Source: Corynebacterium sphenisci DSM 44792 (GTDB taxonomy: Bacteria; Actinomycetota; Actinomycetes; Mycobacteriales; Mycobacteriaceae). From it: 64,000 nucleotides of DNA. The translations under genes and the position numbers were made by a program. The notes below the pieces were generated by a model. The model was given only the letters and a program-made list of their open reading frames with translations. It did no database searches and had not been told where the DNA came from. Shown piece after piece: positions 15,401 through 24,124 of the stretch (positions within the stretch are counted from its first letter, which is position 1; every line of letters begins with the position of its first letter). The stretch spans positions 1,736,001 through 1,800,000 of the forward strand of contig NZ_CP009248.1 of the NCBI RefSeq assembly GCF_001941505.1, written 5' to 3'.

Positions 15401-17668
15401 ATGAATCGTCGCCCCCAGGGGATCCGACTGCGCGCCATCGCCGTCGCCGGAGCCATCGCGCTCGCCGGCGCCGGGCTGCCGCTGCTCGCCGGATCCGCCG
15501 CCGCCCAGGATGCGCCCTCGGGCAGCTCCGCGCTGCCGAACATCACCGACAAGCTGCCCGACCTCCCCTCGGGGTCGCTGACCCCCGGGCCCTCGGACAT
15601 CCCGAATCTGCCCATCCCCGGGCTGCCCGGCGGGAAGAAGTCCGGGGAGCCGGCCATGGATCTGTCGAAGTCCACCGGCCTGGCCGATGGGGAGACGATC
15701 ACCATCACCGGCACCGGCTACCGCCCCGATGACGGGGTGTACATCGCGCAGACCATCGAGAAGCCCAAGGTCGGCTTCCCGCAGACCTACGGCGAGGCCG
15801 TGAAGGTCACCCCGGACGAGTCCGGCTCCTTCACCGCGAAGCTGCCGGTCAACGTGGTCTTCGGCGAGGTGGACTGCCGGAAGACCGACTGTTACGTCGG
15901 CTCCTTCACCGCCTTCCCGAACCTGGTGGACCGCACGCAGGACGTGTGGAAGCCGATCTCCTTCGCCGCGGGCGTCAAGCCCGCCGCCGGGGCCGCCGGC
16001 ACGGGCGACGCCGGCAAGGGCGATTCCGGCAAGGGCAATTCCGGCCCGGCCGCCACCGGCGGCGGCGACTCGGCGACCTCGAAGTCCTCCTCCGGGGCGA
16101 CCGTCACGGTCAGCCCGGTCAGCGGGCTCAAGCCCGCCGGGGACACCGTGCGGGTCGTCGGCCGCGGTTTCAAGACCTCCGGCAACGGCGTCTACGTCGG
16201 CCTGGTCGACGTGGCGAAGTTCAGCCCGATCAACCGGGACGCCTTCGCCCCGGGCACCGTCTGGGTGGCCCGGAACAACAACAAGCTGAAGGAGGACGGC
16301 TCCTTCGCGATCGACCTGCCGGTGCAGGCCAAGTTCAACGACACCGACTGCACCAAGGTCGAATGCGCCGTCTACACCTTCGCCGCGCACGGTTCCCCGG
16401 ACCGCAGCCAGGACACCTCCACCCCCGTGAAGTTCGCCGCCGGCGCGGCCGGCACCGGCACCGGCGGCACCGACTCGGGCAAGGGCACCGACTCCGGCGC
16501 GGGCACCGGCACCGACTCGAACGCCTCCGGTGACTCCGGCACCTCCGGCGCCTCCGGCACCGGCACCGCGTCGAACTCCTCCGGGGTCTCCGTCTCGGCC
16601 ACCCCGACCACCGGGCTGAATCCGGCCGGGGACACCGTCACGGTCAGCGGCAGCGGCTTCAAGACCGGCGAGCCCGGCATCTACGTCGGCATCGCCGCCA
16701 ACGACAACTTCTCCCCCACCAACCAGGACGCCTTCGGCCCGGACACCATCTGGGTCGCGGAGAAGAACGGCCGGATGAGCTCCGACGGCTCCTTCACCGT
16801 CTCCCTGCCGGTGCAGGCGAAGTTCGGCTCCACCAACTGCCTGACGCAGCGCTGCTCCATCTTCACCTTCGCCGCGCACGGGTCCTCGGACCGCAGCCAG
16901 GACACCGCCACCCCGGTGGGCTTCACCGGCGGCGTCGCCCCCGGCGCCGCCGGCGAGACCCCCGAGGCCAAGGCCGGCTCGGGCGGCACCAGCGGCGGCA
17001 ACTACGCCGCCGCCGGCTCCGACGCCGACTCCGACGATGACGCCGACTCCGCGTCCTCCTCGAACGGCTCGCTGTCGGTGACCGCCTCGCCGACCACCAT
17101 CGCCGCGAAGGGCTCCACCCCGGTGACCGTCTCCGGCTCCGGCTTCTCCACCGACGGCCCCGGCATCTACGTCGGCGTCGCCGAGAAGTCCAAGTTCTCC
17201 CACGTCGACGCCTCCGTCTTCGGTGCCGTGGAGTTCATCCGGGCCTCCGAGATGGGCTCCGACGGGTCCTGGTCCACCACCCTGGACATCTCCCCGGTGT
17301 TCCCCTCCGGCAACTGCATCGACAACCAGTGCGCCATCTTCACCTTCGCCGCGCACGGGTCCTCCGACCGCAGCCAGGACACCGCCACCGACATCACCGT
17401 CTCCGGCAGCGAGAAGGAGAAGGAGGAGGCCCGCAAGGCCGCCGAGGAGGAGAAGGACAAGGCCGACAAGGAGGGCACCGACGGCAAGGACAAGGCCGGC
17501 ATGGTCGGCTCCGATGACGCCGCCGACGCCGACGTCGACCGCACCGCCAAGTCCAGCGGCCTCGGCTACTTCGGCTTCGGCCTGCTCGGCTTCATCCTCG
17601 GCGGGATCGTCGTGTTCCTGATCGGCGCCGCCCGGCGCAAGAAGGACCGCGAGCAACCCGCCGCGTAG
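15401..17668 (+). CDS. Cell-surface protein with four Ig-like repeats
   Basis: A 755-residue exported protein. A signal peptide (about 1-36) has an Arg-rich start and ends GSAAAQD. A Pro-rich spacer is followed by four homologous domains (starting near 86, 232, 385 and 555) with the pattern TVSGSGFKTGEPGIYVG, a CxxxxC pair (DCRKTDC, DCTKVEC, NCLTQRC, NCIDNQC) and FAAHGSSDRSQDT. The linkers are Ser/Gly/Thr/Asp-rich. A Lys/Glu-rich segment precedes the C-terminal helix (about 722-743) and a basic tail, so the protein is membrane-anchored and wall-spanning. The repeats resemble neocarzinostatin-like Ig folds and the domains found beside HtaA-type haem proteins in corynebacteria. No sortase motif was seen. 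Function unknown; ligand binding is possible. Confidence 0.75.
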   Translation: MNRRPQGIRLRAIAVAGAIALAGAGLPLLAGSAAAQDAPSGSSALPNITDKLPDLPSGSLTPGPSDIPNLPIPGLPGGKKSGEPAMDLSKSTGLADGETITITGTGYRPDDGVYIAQTIEKPKVGFPQTYGEAVKVTPDESGSFTAKLPVNVVFGEVDCRKTDCYVGSFTAFPNLVDRTQDVWKPISFAAGVKPAAGAAGTGDAGKGDSGKGNSGPAATGGGDSATSKSSSGATVTVSPVSGLKPAGDTVRVVGRGFKTSGNGVYVGLVDVAKFSPINRDAFAPGTVWVARNNNKLKEDGSFAIDLPVQAKFNDTDCTKVECAVYTFAAHGSPDRSQDTSTPVKFAAGAAGTGTGGTDSGKGTDSGAGTGTDSNASGDSGTSGASGTGTASNSSGVSVSATPTTGLNPAGDTVTVSGSGFKTGEPGIYVGIAANDNFSPTNQDAFGPDTIWVAEKNGRMSSDGSFTVSLPVQAKFGSTNCLTQRCSIFTFAAHGSSDRSQDTATPVGFTGGVAPGAAGETPEAKAGSGGTSGGNYAAAGSDADSDDDADSASSSNGSLSVTASPTTIAAKGSTPVTVSGSGFSTDGPGIYVGVAEKSKFSHVDASVFGAVEFIRASEMGSDGSWSTTLDISPVFPSGNCIDNQCAIFTFAAHGSSDRSQDTATDITVSGSEKEKEEARKAAEEEKDKADKEGTDGKDKAGMVGSDDAADADVDRTAKSSGLGYFGFGLLGFILGGIVVFLIGAARRKKDREQPAA

Positions 17669-17699
17669 CACCCCCGCCCCGCGCCCCGCGCGAGGCGCC

Positions 17700-17729
17700 G
17701 CCGGCCCGCCCCACCCGGGGCGGGCCGGC
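17700..17729. terminator. 13-bp hairpin between the two surface genes
   Basis: GCCGGCCCGCCCC, loop ACCC, GGGGCGGGCCGGC. It may end or attenuate the transcript of the repeat protein before the lipoprotein gene. Confidence 0.65.
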
Positions 17730-17763
17730 CGCATACCCCCACAACCGCACAGGAGGAACCCCC

Positions 17764-18312
17764 ATGCACCGCACCATCATCACCCGCGCCGGCCTCGCCG
17801 GGCTCGCCGCCGCCGCCCTGGCCCTCGGCGCCTGCTCCGACGACGACTCCGCCGGCATCGACGCCGGCGCCAGCGCCGAGATCACCACCGAGGCAGCCAC
17901 CGGCGACGCCGCCGGGACCGCCACCAGCGAGGACGGCTCGGTGACGGTCACCGTCGACCCCGCCACGGATCTCCAGGACGGCCAGCGGGTGGCCATCGAC
18001 ATCACCGGCGCCGACCCGGAGATGGGCTACTACGTGGCGGTGTGCACCGGCGAGAAGCAGGGCCCGGTGCCGGTGTGCATCGGCGACCGCGACGCCGGCG
18101 GCACCCAGCTGTGGATCACCAACAAGTACGAGGACGGCACCATCCCCGAGGACGGCCACGTCACCGACGAGCTCACGGTCACCCGCACCGGGCGGAGCGA
18201 GGACGGCACCGACATCGACTGCGCCGCCGAGGAGTGCACCCTGAAGGTCTTCGGCGATCACGCCAACGGCTTCGTCGACGTCGCCGATGTGCCGCTGACC
18301 TTCGCCGAGTAG
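17764..18312 (+). CDS. Neocarzinostatin-like lipoprotein
   Basis: A 182-residue lipoprotein. The signal peptide ends in a lipobox-like LALGAC (Cys at about 25), followed by an Asp/Ala/Thr-rich linker. One Ig-like domain (about 58-180) contains TVTVDPATDLQDGQRVAIDI, YYVAVC and CIGD, and a second Cys pair (DCAAEEC). The domain is related to the four repeats of the upstream surface protein, so the pair may act together on the cell surface. The ribosome binding site AGGAGGAA is just upstream. No enzymatic residues are evident. Confidence 0.72.
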   Translation: MHRTIITRAGLAGLAAAALALGACSDDDSAGIDAGASAEITTEAATGDAAGTATSEDGSVTVTVDPATDLQDGQRVAIDITGADPEMGYYVAVCTGEKQGPVPVCIGDRDAGGTQLWITNKYEDGTIPEDGHVTDELTVTRTGRSEDGTDIDCAAEECTLKVFGDHANGFVDVADVPLTFAE

Positions 18313-18328
18313 GGCCGCGCCCGCACCG

Positions 18329-18358
18329 GGCGGGGCGGGGCTACTCCCCCGCCCCGCC
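18329..18358. terminator. 12-bp hairpin with the tag stop codon in its loop
   Basis: GGCGGGGCGGGG (18329-18340), loop CTACTC, CCCCGCCCCGCC (18347-18358). The loop contains CTA, the stop codon of the minus-strand tag gene, so one arm lies in the tag C-terminal coding sequence. It serves the convergent lipoprotein and tag genes. Confidence 0.7.
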
Positions 18359-18985
18359 GGGGCCCGCGCCCGCGCCGGCCGGCCATACCCCGGAGGCACC
18401 GCGGCGATGGGTGCCCACCAGGTTGGTGTCCACCACCCCGATCGCCTCCATCAGGGCGAACATGGTGGTCGGCCCGACGAAGCGGAAGCCCGCGGCCTTG
18501 AGCTCGCGGGCCAGCGCCGCCGACTCCGCGGAGCGGGTGGGCACCTCCGCCATGGTGCGCGGCGCCGGGGTCGCCGCGGGCCGGTGCGACCACACCAGGC
18601 CCGCCAGGCCGCCGCGCCCGCGCAGCCGCAGCGTCGCCGCGGCATTGCCGATGGTCGCCTCGATTTTGGCGCGGTTGCGCACAATCGCCGCATCGTCGAG
18701 GAGCCGCGCCACGTCGGCCCGCCCGAAGGCGGCGACCGCCGCCGGGTCGAAGCCGGCGAAGGCGGCGCGGAAGGCCTCCCGCTTGCGCAGGATGGTCGCC
18801 CAGGACAGCCCCGACTGGAAGGCCTCCAGGCTCAGCCGCTCGAAGACGCCCCGCTCATCGCGCACCGGCATCCCCCACTCCCGGTCGTAGTAGTCGCGCA
18901 GCAGCGGATCGGCCGCCGCCCAGGGCGGCCGGAGCAGCCCGTCGGGCCCGCGGACCGGGCCGCCGCGCGGATCCGGGGCGGGCAC
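18341..18985 (-). CDS. tag: DNA-3-methyladenine glycosylase I family protein
   Basis: 214 residues of the Tag family, which removes 3-methyladenine from alkylated DNA in base excision repair. Recognisable parts are PLLRDYYDREWGMPV, LEAFQSGLSWATILRKREAF, AIVRNRAKI and GFRFVGPTTMFALMEAIGVV. The four zinc-snap ligands of E. coli Tag (Cys4, His17, His175, Cys179) are replaced: RPPW (Pro20), DYYDREWG (Tyr33), and a C-terminus reading VVDTNLVGTHRR (Asn188, Thr192). The enzyme presumably folds without zinc, or acts differently. GTG 18985 is 5 bases after the thrC stop, so it is probably translated from the thrC transcript. Confidence 0.88.
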   Translation of the reverse strand: MPAPDPRGGPVRGPDGLLRPPWAAADPLLRDYYDREWGMPVRDERGVFERLSLEAFQSGLSWATILRKREAFRAAFAGFDPAAVAAFGRADVARLLDDAAIVRNRAKIEATIGNAAATLRLRGRGGLAGLVWSHRPAATPAPRTMAEVPTRSAESAALARELKAAGFRFVGPTTMFALMEAIGVVDTNLVGTHRRGASGVWPAGAGAGPGGAGE

Positions 18986-18990
18986 CGGGC

Positions 18991-20436
18991 TCAGCGCACC
19001 TCGGTGGCGTCGATGGACTCGGCGATGAAGGCCTTGACCGCCTCGGCGTCATTGGGCAGGTCGGTGACGTGCCGGCCGGCGTCCATCACCCCGGCGAAGC
19101 GCTCCGGCACCTCCGGGTCCGCCCCGGTGGCCTCCCGGATGGTGTCCGCGAACTTCACCGGCAGCGCGGTCTCCAGGCAGACGATCGGGGTGGCCACCCG
19201 ATCCCGCAGGCCCCGGGCGACGTGGATGCCGTCGGCGGTGTGCGGGTCCACCAGCACGCCCAGCCGGGAGTGCAGATCGGCGATCACGGCGACCCGGTCG
19301 GCGTGCGTGGATCGGCCGGAGAGGAAGCCGAAGCGGCCCGCGGCATCGGCGAAGGAGGGGTCGTCGGCCAGGGAGAACCCGCCCTCGCGGACCCGGCGCC
19401 CGAAGAGCTCGGCGGTCCGGTCGGCGTCCCGGCCCAGCAGGTCGAAGACGAAGCGCTCGAAGTTCGAGGCCCGGGAGATGTCCATCGAGGGCGAGGAGGT
19501 CGCCTCGGTCTCCGCGGCGGTGCGCACCCGGTAGTCGCCGGTGCGGAAGAACTCGTCGAGCACGTCGTTCTCGTTGGTGGCCACGATCAGCCGGTCGATG
19601 GGCACCCCCATGGACTTGGCGATGTGCCCGGCGCAGATGTCGCCGAAGTTGCCGGTGGGCACGGCGAAGGACACCCGCTCGGCGTCATCCTCGGTGACCC
19701 GGATCCAGCAGGAGACGTAGTAGACCACCTGGGCCATCAGCCGCGCCCAGTTGATGGAGTTCACCGCGCCGATCCGGCGGGCCGCCTTGAACCCGGCGTC
19801 CGCGGAGACCGCCTTGACCACGTCCTGGCAGTCGTCGAAGACCCCGTCCAGGGCGATGTTGAAGATGTTCGGGTCGTCCAGGCCGAACATCTGGGCCTGC
19901 TGGAAGGGGGTCATCCGGCCGGCGGGGGTGAGCATGAACACCCGGATCCCGGTGCGCCCGCGCATCGCGTACTCCGCCGAGGAGCCGGTGTCCCCGGAGG
20001 TGGCGCCGAGGATGTTCAGGGTCTCCCCGCGGCGGCCCAGCTCGTACTCGAAGAGCTCCCCGAGCAGCTGCATGGCCATGTCCTTGAAGGCCGCGGTCGG
20101 GCCCATGGACAGGTGCCCGATGTGCAGCCCGTCCTCCAGTTCGCTCACCGGCACGATCTGCGGGTCGGAGAACACCGGGGTGCGGTAGGCCCGGTGCACG
20201 ATGGCGCGCAGGTCCTCGGCGGGGATGTCGTCGACGAAGAGGGAGAGCACCTCGAAGGCCAGCTCGGCGTAGCCGGATTCGGCGAGCACCCTGCGCCAGC
20301 GGGCCAGGTCGGCCGCGTCGACGCGGGGGTAGGCGGCGGGCAGGTACAGGCCGCCGTCGGGGGCGAGCCCGCCGAGCAGGATGTCGGAGAAGGCCGCCGG
20401 GGTCGCCTGGGGGTCACGCGTCGAGATGTAGTCCAC
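18991..20436 (-). CDS. thrC: Threonine synthase
   Basis: A PLP enzyme converting O-phosphohomoserine to threonine. The 481-residue product is of corynebacterial length. The PLP lysine is Lys118 (GPTAAFKDMAMQ). The phosphate-binding loop region GATSGDTGSSAEYAM and NSINWARLMAQ are present. The start is GTG 20436 (DYISTRDPQATPAAFSDIL, as in C. glutamicum), which lies 7 bases after TACCCT, so probably leaderless; the longer ORF to 20604 has an Arg/Pro-rich nonsense N-terminus. It stands apart from hom-thrB, as usual in corynebacteria, and is followed by tag. Confidence 0.95.
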   Translation of the reverse strand: MDYISTRDPQATPAAFSDILLGGLAPDGGLYLPAAYPRVDAADLARWRRVLAESGYAELAFEVLSLFVDDIPAEDLRAIVHRAYRTPVFSDPQIVPVSELEDGLHIGHLSMGPTAAFKDMAMQLLGELFEYELGRRGETLNILGATSGDTGSSAEYAMRGRTGIRVFMLTPAGRMTPFQQAQMFGLDDPNIFNIALDGVFDDCQDVVKAVSADAGFKAARRIGAVNSINWARLMAQVVYYVSCWIRVTEDDAERVSFAVPTGNFGDICAGHIAKSMGVPIDRLIVATNENDVLDEFFRTGDYRVRTAAETEATSSPSMDISRASNFERFVFDLLGRDADRTAELFGRRVREGGFSLADDPSFADAAGRFGFLSGRSTHADRVAVIADLHSRLGVLVDPHTADGIHVARGLRDRVATPIVCLETALPVKFADTIREATGADPEVPERFAGVMDAGRHVTDLPNDAEAVKAFIAESIDATEVR

Positions 20437-20506
20437 GGCACACAGGGTACAAGGTCGCCGCCGCCGCCCCGGCCCGCCGGGCCGGCGGCCCCGGCGGGGC
20501 GGTGGC

Positions 20507-21226
20507 TCAGTTGTCCGGGATGGTGCCCCGGTGGGCGACCCGCGCCCCGTCCCAACGGTACTCCACGTCCTGGTAGTGGTGCGGGGCCATGACATGGGGC
20601 TCACCGGCCTCGTTGAGCGCCCGCCAGTCCTTGTAGCGCACCTGGACGACCTCCCCGTCGCCGGCGACGTGCATCGCCTGCTGCGGGTTGAGGGTGTCCA
20701 CGCCGAGGTAGCGGCCGTGGTGGAAGAACATCAGCCTGGTGCCGAACTGGGCGCTGCCCTGGGGCTGCTGCACCAGCAGCGCGTAGGTCAGCGGCCCGCA
20801 GATCTCGTAGTTGGATTCGCCGTCGAACTCCCAGCGCTGCCCGGCCCCCGGGGGATCGATGGAGTCGATGTGCGCGGCGACGGCCTCCGCGGCGGTGCCC
20901 TCGCAGGCGAGGATCCCCTCGCCGTCGCCGCCGGCGCCGCGGCCGGGGCGCGGGACGGTGCTCGTGGTGGTCGCGGTGGTCGCGGCGTCCCGGGGGCCGG
21001 CGCCCGCGGTGGGATCGGGCCGGTCGGCGTCGGCGTCGTGGTCGCCGCCGGCCGGGGCGGCGGTGCCCGCGGTGGCCGCGCCCCGGTCGCCGGGGCCGGC
21101 GCCGGGTTCGCCGCCGGCGCAGCTGGCGAGCAGCGCCGCGGCGGCGATGGCGGCGAACGCGATCCGGCCGCGGCGCGGGCGGGGGCCGGTCGGGGGGATC
21201 GGGGACGGCCGGACGGCGTCGTGCAT
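20507..21226 (-). CDS. Secreted lipoprotein of unknown function
   Basis: 239 residues. A basic N-terminus and hydrophobic stretch end in the lipobox LLASC, so it is probably a lipoprotein. A low-complexity Ala/Gly/Asp/Thr linker (about 40-100) leads to a C-terminal domain (about 100-239) with two Cys and many aromatics: GQRWEFDGESNYEICGPL, MFFHHGRYLGVDTLNPQQAM, HHYQDVEYRW. The C-terminal domain resembles LppP/LprE-type lipoproteins of actinobacteria; this is a weak match. AAAGGTGAT lies 6 bases before ATG 21226. It is divergent from the MFS gene. Confidence 0.7.
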   Translation of the reverse strand: MHDAVRPSPIPPTGPRPRRGRIAFAAIAAAALLASCAGGEPGAGPGDRGAATAGTAAPAGGDHDADADRPDPTAGAGPRDAATTATTTSTVPRPGRGAGGDGEGILACEGTAAEAVAAHIDSIDPPGAGQRWEFDGESNYEICGPLTYALLVQQPQGSAQFGTRLMFFHHGRYLGVDTLNPQQAMHVAGDGEVVQVRYKDWRALNEAGEPHVMAPHHYQDVEYRWDGARVAHRGTIPDN

Positions 21227-21355
21227 GTCGATCACCTTTCTCCTCGGCGGCGAGCGTACCGCCGGGGCGGCCGCCCGCGCCGGGGCGCCGCCCCGCGGGG
21301 GTAGCCTGTGGCGGTCCCGATCCCCGCCGCCGACCCGCCCGCAGGAGCGCCCCCG

Positions 21356-22678
21356 ATGAACCGCACCCGCCCCACCGCATCGCGCCGGCCGGATCCGCGC
21401 CGCGCGGTGGCGGTGTGGGCGGCGGCGACCGCGGTGTACGTGGTGGCGATCCTGGGCCGGACCTCCTTCGGGGTTGCCGGGGTCGACGCGATCGACCGCT
21501 TCGGGGTGGACGCCTCCCGGCTGGCGGTGTTCACCGCGGTGCAGGTCGGCGTGTACGCGGCGGCGCAGATCCCCGCCGGGATGCTCATCGACCGCTGGGG
21601 CGCCCGGCGCAGCCTGGTCGGCGGGGCCCTGGTGATGGCCGCCGGCCAGCTGGTGCTGGCGGCCACCGCCGGCTACCCGGCGGCGGTGGCCGCCCGGGTG
21701 CTGGTCGGCGCCGGCGACGCCGGGGCCTTCCTCTCGGTGATGCGGCTGCTGCCGACCTGGTTCGACATGCGGCGCACCCCGCTGTTCACCCAGCTGACCT
21801 CGGCGCTCGGCCAGGCCGGGCAGTTCCTCTCCGCGGTGCCCTTCCTGGCGCTGCTGCACGGCCCCGGCTGGACCCCGGCCTTCACCGCCCTGGCCGCCGC
21901 CGGCGCGCTGGTGGCGCTGCTGGCCTGGCTGGCGGTGCGCGACGCCCCCGGGGACGCCGCCGCGGCGGGCGCGGCCGCGGGGCCGGGGCCGGGCCCGCGG
22001 GCGGCGCTGGGCGCGGTGCTGCGCCACCCCGCCTGCTGGCAGGGCTTCTTCACCCACTTCACCGGGCTGCTCTCCATGGGCGTGTTCACCCTGCTGTGGG
22101 GGATGCCGCTGATGACCCTGGGCCAGGGCATGACCCCGGCCGCCGCGGGCCGGGTGCTGGTCTGGTTCACCGTGGCGACCATCGCCGCCGGGCCGGCGGT
22201 GGGGCTGCTCTCCGCCCGACTGGGCGCCCGCCGGCCGGCCGCGGCGCTGGCCGGCGGGCTCATCATCGCCGCCGCCTGGACCTGGTTCCTCGCCCCGGCC
22301 GAGCCCCGCGGCCCGGCCGCGGCCACCGCCCTGGCGGTGCTCGTGGCGGTGTGCACCCCGGTGGCGAACACCGGCTTCGACACGGTGCGCGAACGGGTGG
22401 ACCGGCGGGTGCTCGCCGCCGGCACCGGGCTGGCGAACATGGGCGGGTTCCTGGCCACCATGGCCGCCGCCCAGGGCATCGGGCTGGCCCTGGACGCCGC
22501 CGCCCCCGACGGCGCCTACGGCTGGGCGGATTTCCGGCTCGCCTTCCTGGCCATGGCCGCGGTGTGGGCCGTGGGCATGATCGGGCTGGCGGTGACCTCC
22601 CGGGCGGATCTCGCCCCGCGCCGGCCCCGGCCGGTGCGCCCCGCCGGCGGGCGCCCCACCGGTGGGCGCCCCGGGTGA
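21356..22678 (+). CDS. Major facilitator superfamily transporter
   Basis: A 440-residue, 12-helix MFS protein. The loop 2-3 motif appears as GMLIDRWGARRSLVGGAL; other markers are RVLVGAGDAGAFLSVMRLLP and MRRTPLFTQLTSALGQAGQF. The type is related to nitrate/nitrite-like or unspecified prokaryotic carriers; the substrate is not predictable. The ATG follows AGGAG (21343-21347). TAGCCT at 21302-21307 is the likely -10 box, giving a short leader. The glutaminase gene starts 53 bases downstream but has its own box. Confidence 0.8.
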   Translation: MNRTRPTASRRPDPRRAVAVWAAATAVYVVAILGRTSFGVAGVDAIDRFGVDASRLAVFTAVQVGVYAAAQIPAGMLIDRWGARRSLVGGALVMAAGQLVLAATAGYPAAVAARVLVGAGDAGAFLSVMRLLPTWFDMRRTPLFTQLTSALGQAGQFLSAVPFLALLHGPGWTPAFTALAAAGALVALLAWLAVRDAPGDAAAAGAAAGPGPGPRAALGAVLRHPACWQGFFTHFTGLLSMGVFTLLWGMPLMTLGQGMTPAAAGRVLVWFTVATIAAGPAVGLLSARLGARRPAAALAGGLIIAAAWTWFLAPAEPRGPAAATALAVLVAVCTPVANTGFDTVRERVDRRVLAAGTGLANMGGFLATMAAAQGIGLALDAAAPDGAYGWADFRLAFLAMAAVWAVGMIGLAVTSRADLAPRRPRPVRPAGGRPTGGRPG

Positions 22679-22731
22679 GCGCCGCTCCCCCGCCCCGGGG
22701 CGCGCGACGGCGCCGAGTAGGGTCGATGGCC

Positions 22732-24039
22732 ATGTCCGAGCGCACCATCTCCTCGCCCTTCCGGGACACCCTCGCCGAGATCACCGAGCGCTGCCGACCC
22801 GGTGACGAGGGCGCCAACGCCGACTACATCGGCGGCCTCGCCGCGGTGGACCCGGCCCTCTACGCCACCGCGGCGATCACCCCGGACGGCGATCTCTACG
22901 CCTTCGGCGACGCCGATCACGAGTTCACCATCCAGTCCATGTCCAAGCCCCTGGTCTACGGGCTGGCGATCGAGGAGCTGGGCCTGGCCGCGGTGCTGCG
23001 CCGGGTGGGCGTGGAGCCCTCCGGGGACTCCTTCAACTCCATCTCGCTCTCCCCCGGCGGCCGGCCGGTGAACCCCATGATCAACGCCGGGGCGCTGGCC
23101 GTGCACGGGCTGCTGCACGACCGGATCCTGGACTGCTCCGCCGCGGACCCCGATGAGCTGGTGCTCGACGGGCTCTCCCGCCTGGCCGGCCGCCGGCTCA
23201 CCGTGGACGAGGAGCTCTTCGCCGACGAGGCCGCCACCGGCTACCGCAATCTGGCGATCGCGAACCTGCTGCGCTCGGCGGGCACCATCGAGGGCAACCC
23301 CCGGCACGTCTACGAGGGCTACTGCCGGCAGTGCTCGATCCGGGTCACCGTCCGGGATCTGGCGATGATCGGGGCGACCCTGGCCGCCGGCGGGATCCAC
23401 CCGGCCACCGGGGAGCGGGTGCTGCGCGCGGAGACGGTGCAGTGGGTGCTGTCCGTGATGAGCACCTGCGGCATGTACGACTCCGCCGGGTCCTGGATGA
23501 ACACCGTGGGCATCCCCGCGAAATCCGGGGTCTCCGGGGGCATCCTCGGGGTGATCCCCGGCCAGCTGGCGATCGTGGCCTTCTCCCCGCGGCTGGACGA
23601 GGTGGGCACCTCGGTGCGCGGGGCCCGGTTCTTCCGCACCGCCTCCGCCGAGCTGGGCCTGCACATGATGCGCATCACCGGCCGGCCCACCGGGGCGCTG
23701 CGCAACCGGGCGGTGGTGGACTTCGACGATGACGGGGTGCGCGACACCACCCTGCTGCGCCTCTACGGCGACATCGACTTCACCTCCTACGAGTCCATCG
23801 ACCGGGAGGTGATCTACGACGCGGAGCGGCACCGCTCCCTGTTCCTGGATCTGGTGGAGGTCCGCTCCATCGGCGCGGTCGCCGCGGCGCACATCCACCG
23901 GCTGCTGGACCGGATCTCCGGGGAGGTGCGGGTCTTCGTGCACGACCCGGCCGAACTGCTCGAGCACGACCGGCATCCGCAGGTCACCTGGGTGGACGCG
24001 GCCACGGTGCGCGAGTACCGCTCCACCCGGTCCAGTTGA
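22732..24039 (+). CDS. glsA: Glutaminase A fused to a STAS domain
   Basis: 435 residues. The N-terminal serine-type glutaminase domain (about 10-310) hydrolyses glutamine to glutamate and ammonium; the catalytic SxxK is Ser69-Lys72 (FTIQSMSKPLVY), with NAGALAVHG, YRNLAIANLLRSAG and PAKSGVSGGILGV further on. A C-terminal STAS domain (about 325-435) may regulate it or bind nucleotides. ATG 22732 is chosen; ATG 22726 is an in-frame alternative. TAGGGT (22718-22723) sits 8 bases upstream, a near-leaderless arrangement. It opposes the four glutamine synthetases in the window and suggests active glutamine turnover. Confidence 0.92.
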   Translation: MSERTISSPFRDTLAEITERCRPGDEGANADYIGGLAAVDPALYATAAITPDGDLYAFGDADHEFTIQSMSKPLVYGLAIEELGLAAVLRRVGVEPSGDSFNSISLSPGGRPVNPMINAGALAVHGLLHDRILDCSAADPDELVLDGLSRLAGRRLTVDEELFADEAATGYRNLAIANLLRSAGTIEGNPRHVYEGYCRQCSIRVTVRDLAMIGATLAAGGIHPATGERVLRAETVQWVLSVMSTCGMYDSAGSWMNTVGIPAKSGVSGGILGVIPGQLAIVAFSPRLDEVGTSVRGARFFRTASAELGLHMMRITGRPTGALRNRAVVDFDDDGVRDTTLLRLYGDIDFTSYESIDREVIYDAERHRSLFLDLVEVRSIGAVAAAHIHRLLDRISGEVRVFVHDPAELLEHDRHPQVTWVDAATVREYRSTRSS

Positions 24040-24124
24040 GCGACCCGGCCGCGGCTACCCTGATCCGGGTCCCGCGGCGGCATGGCCCGGGACGGCATCA
24101 TCGGCGCACCGGCATGGAGGGTGA

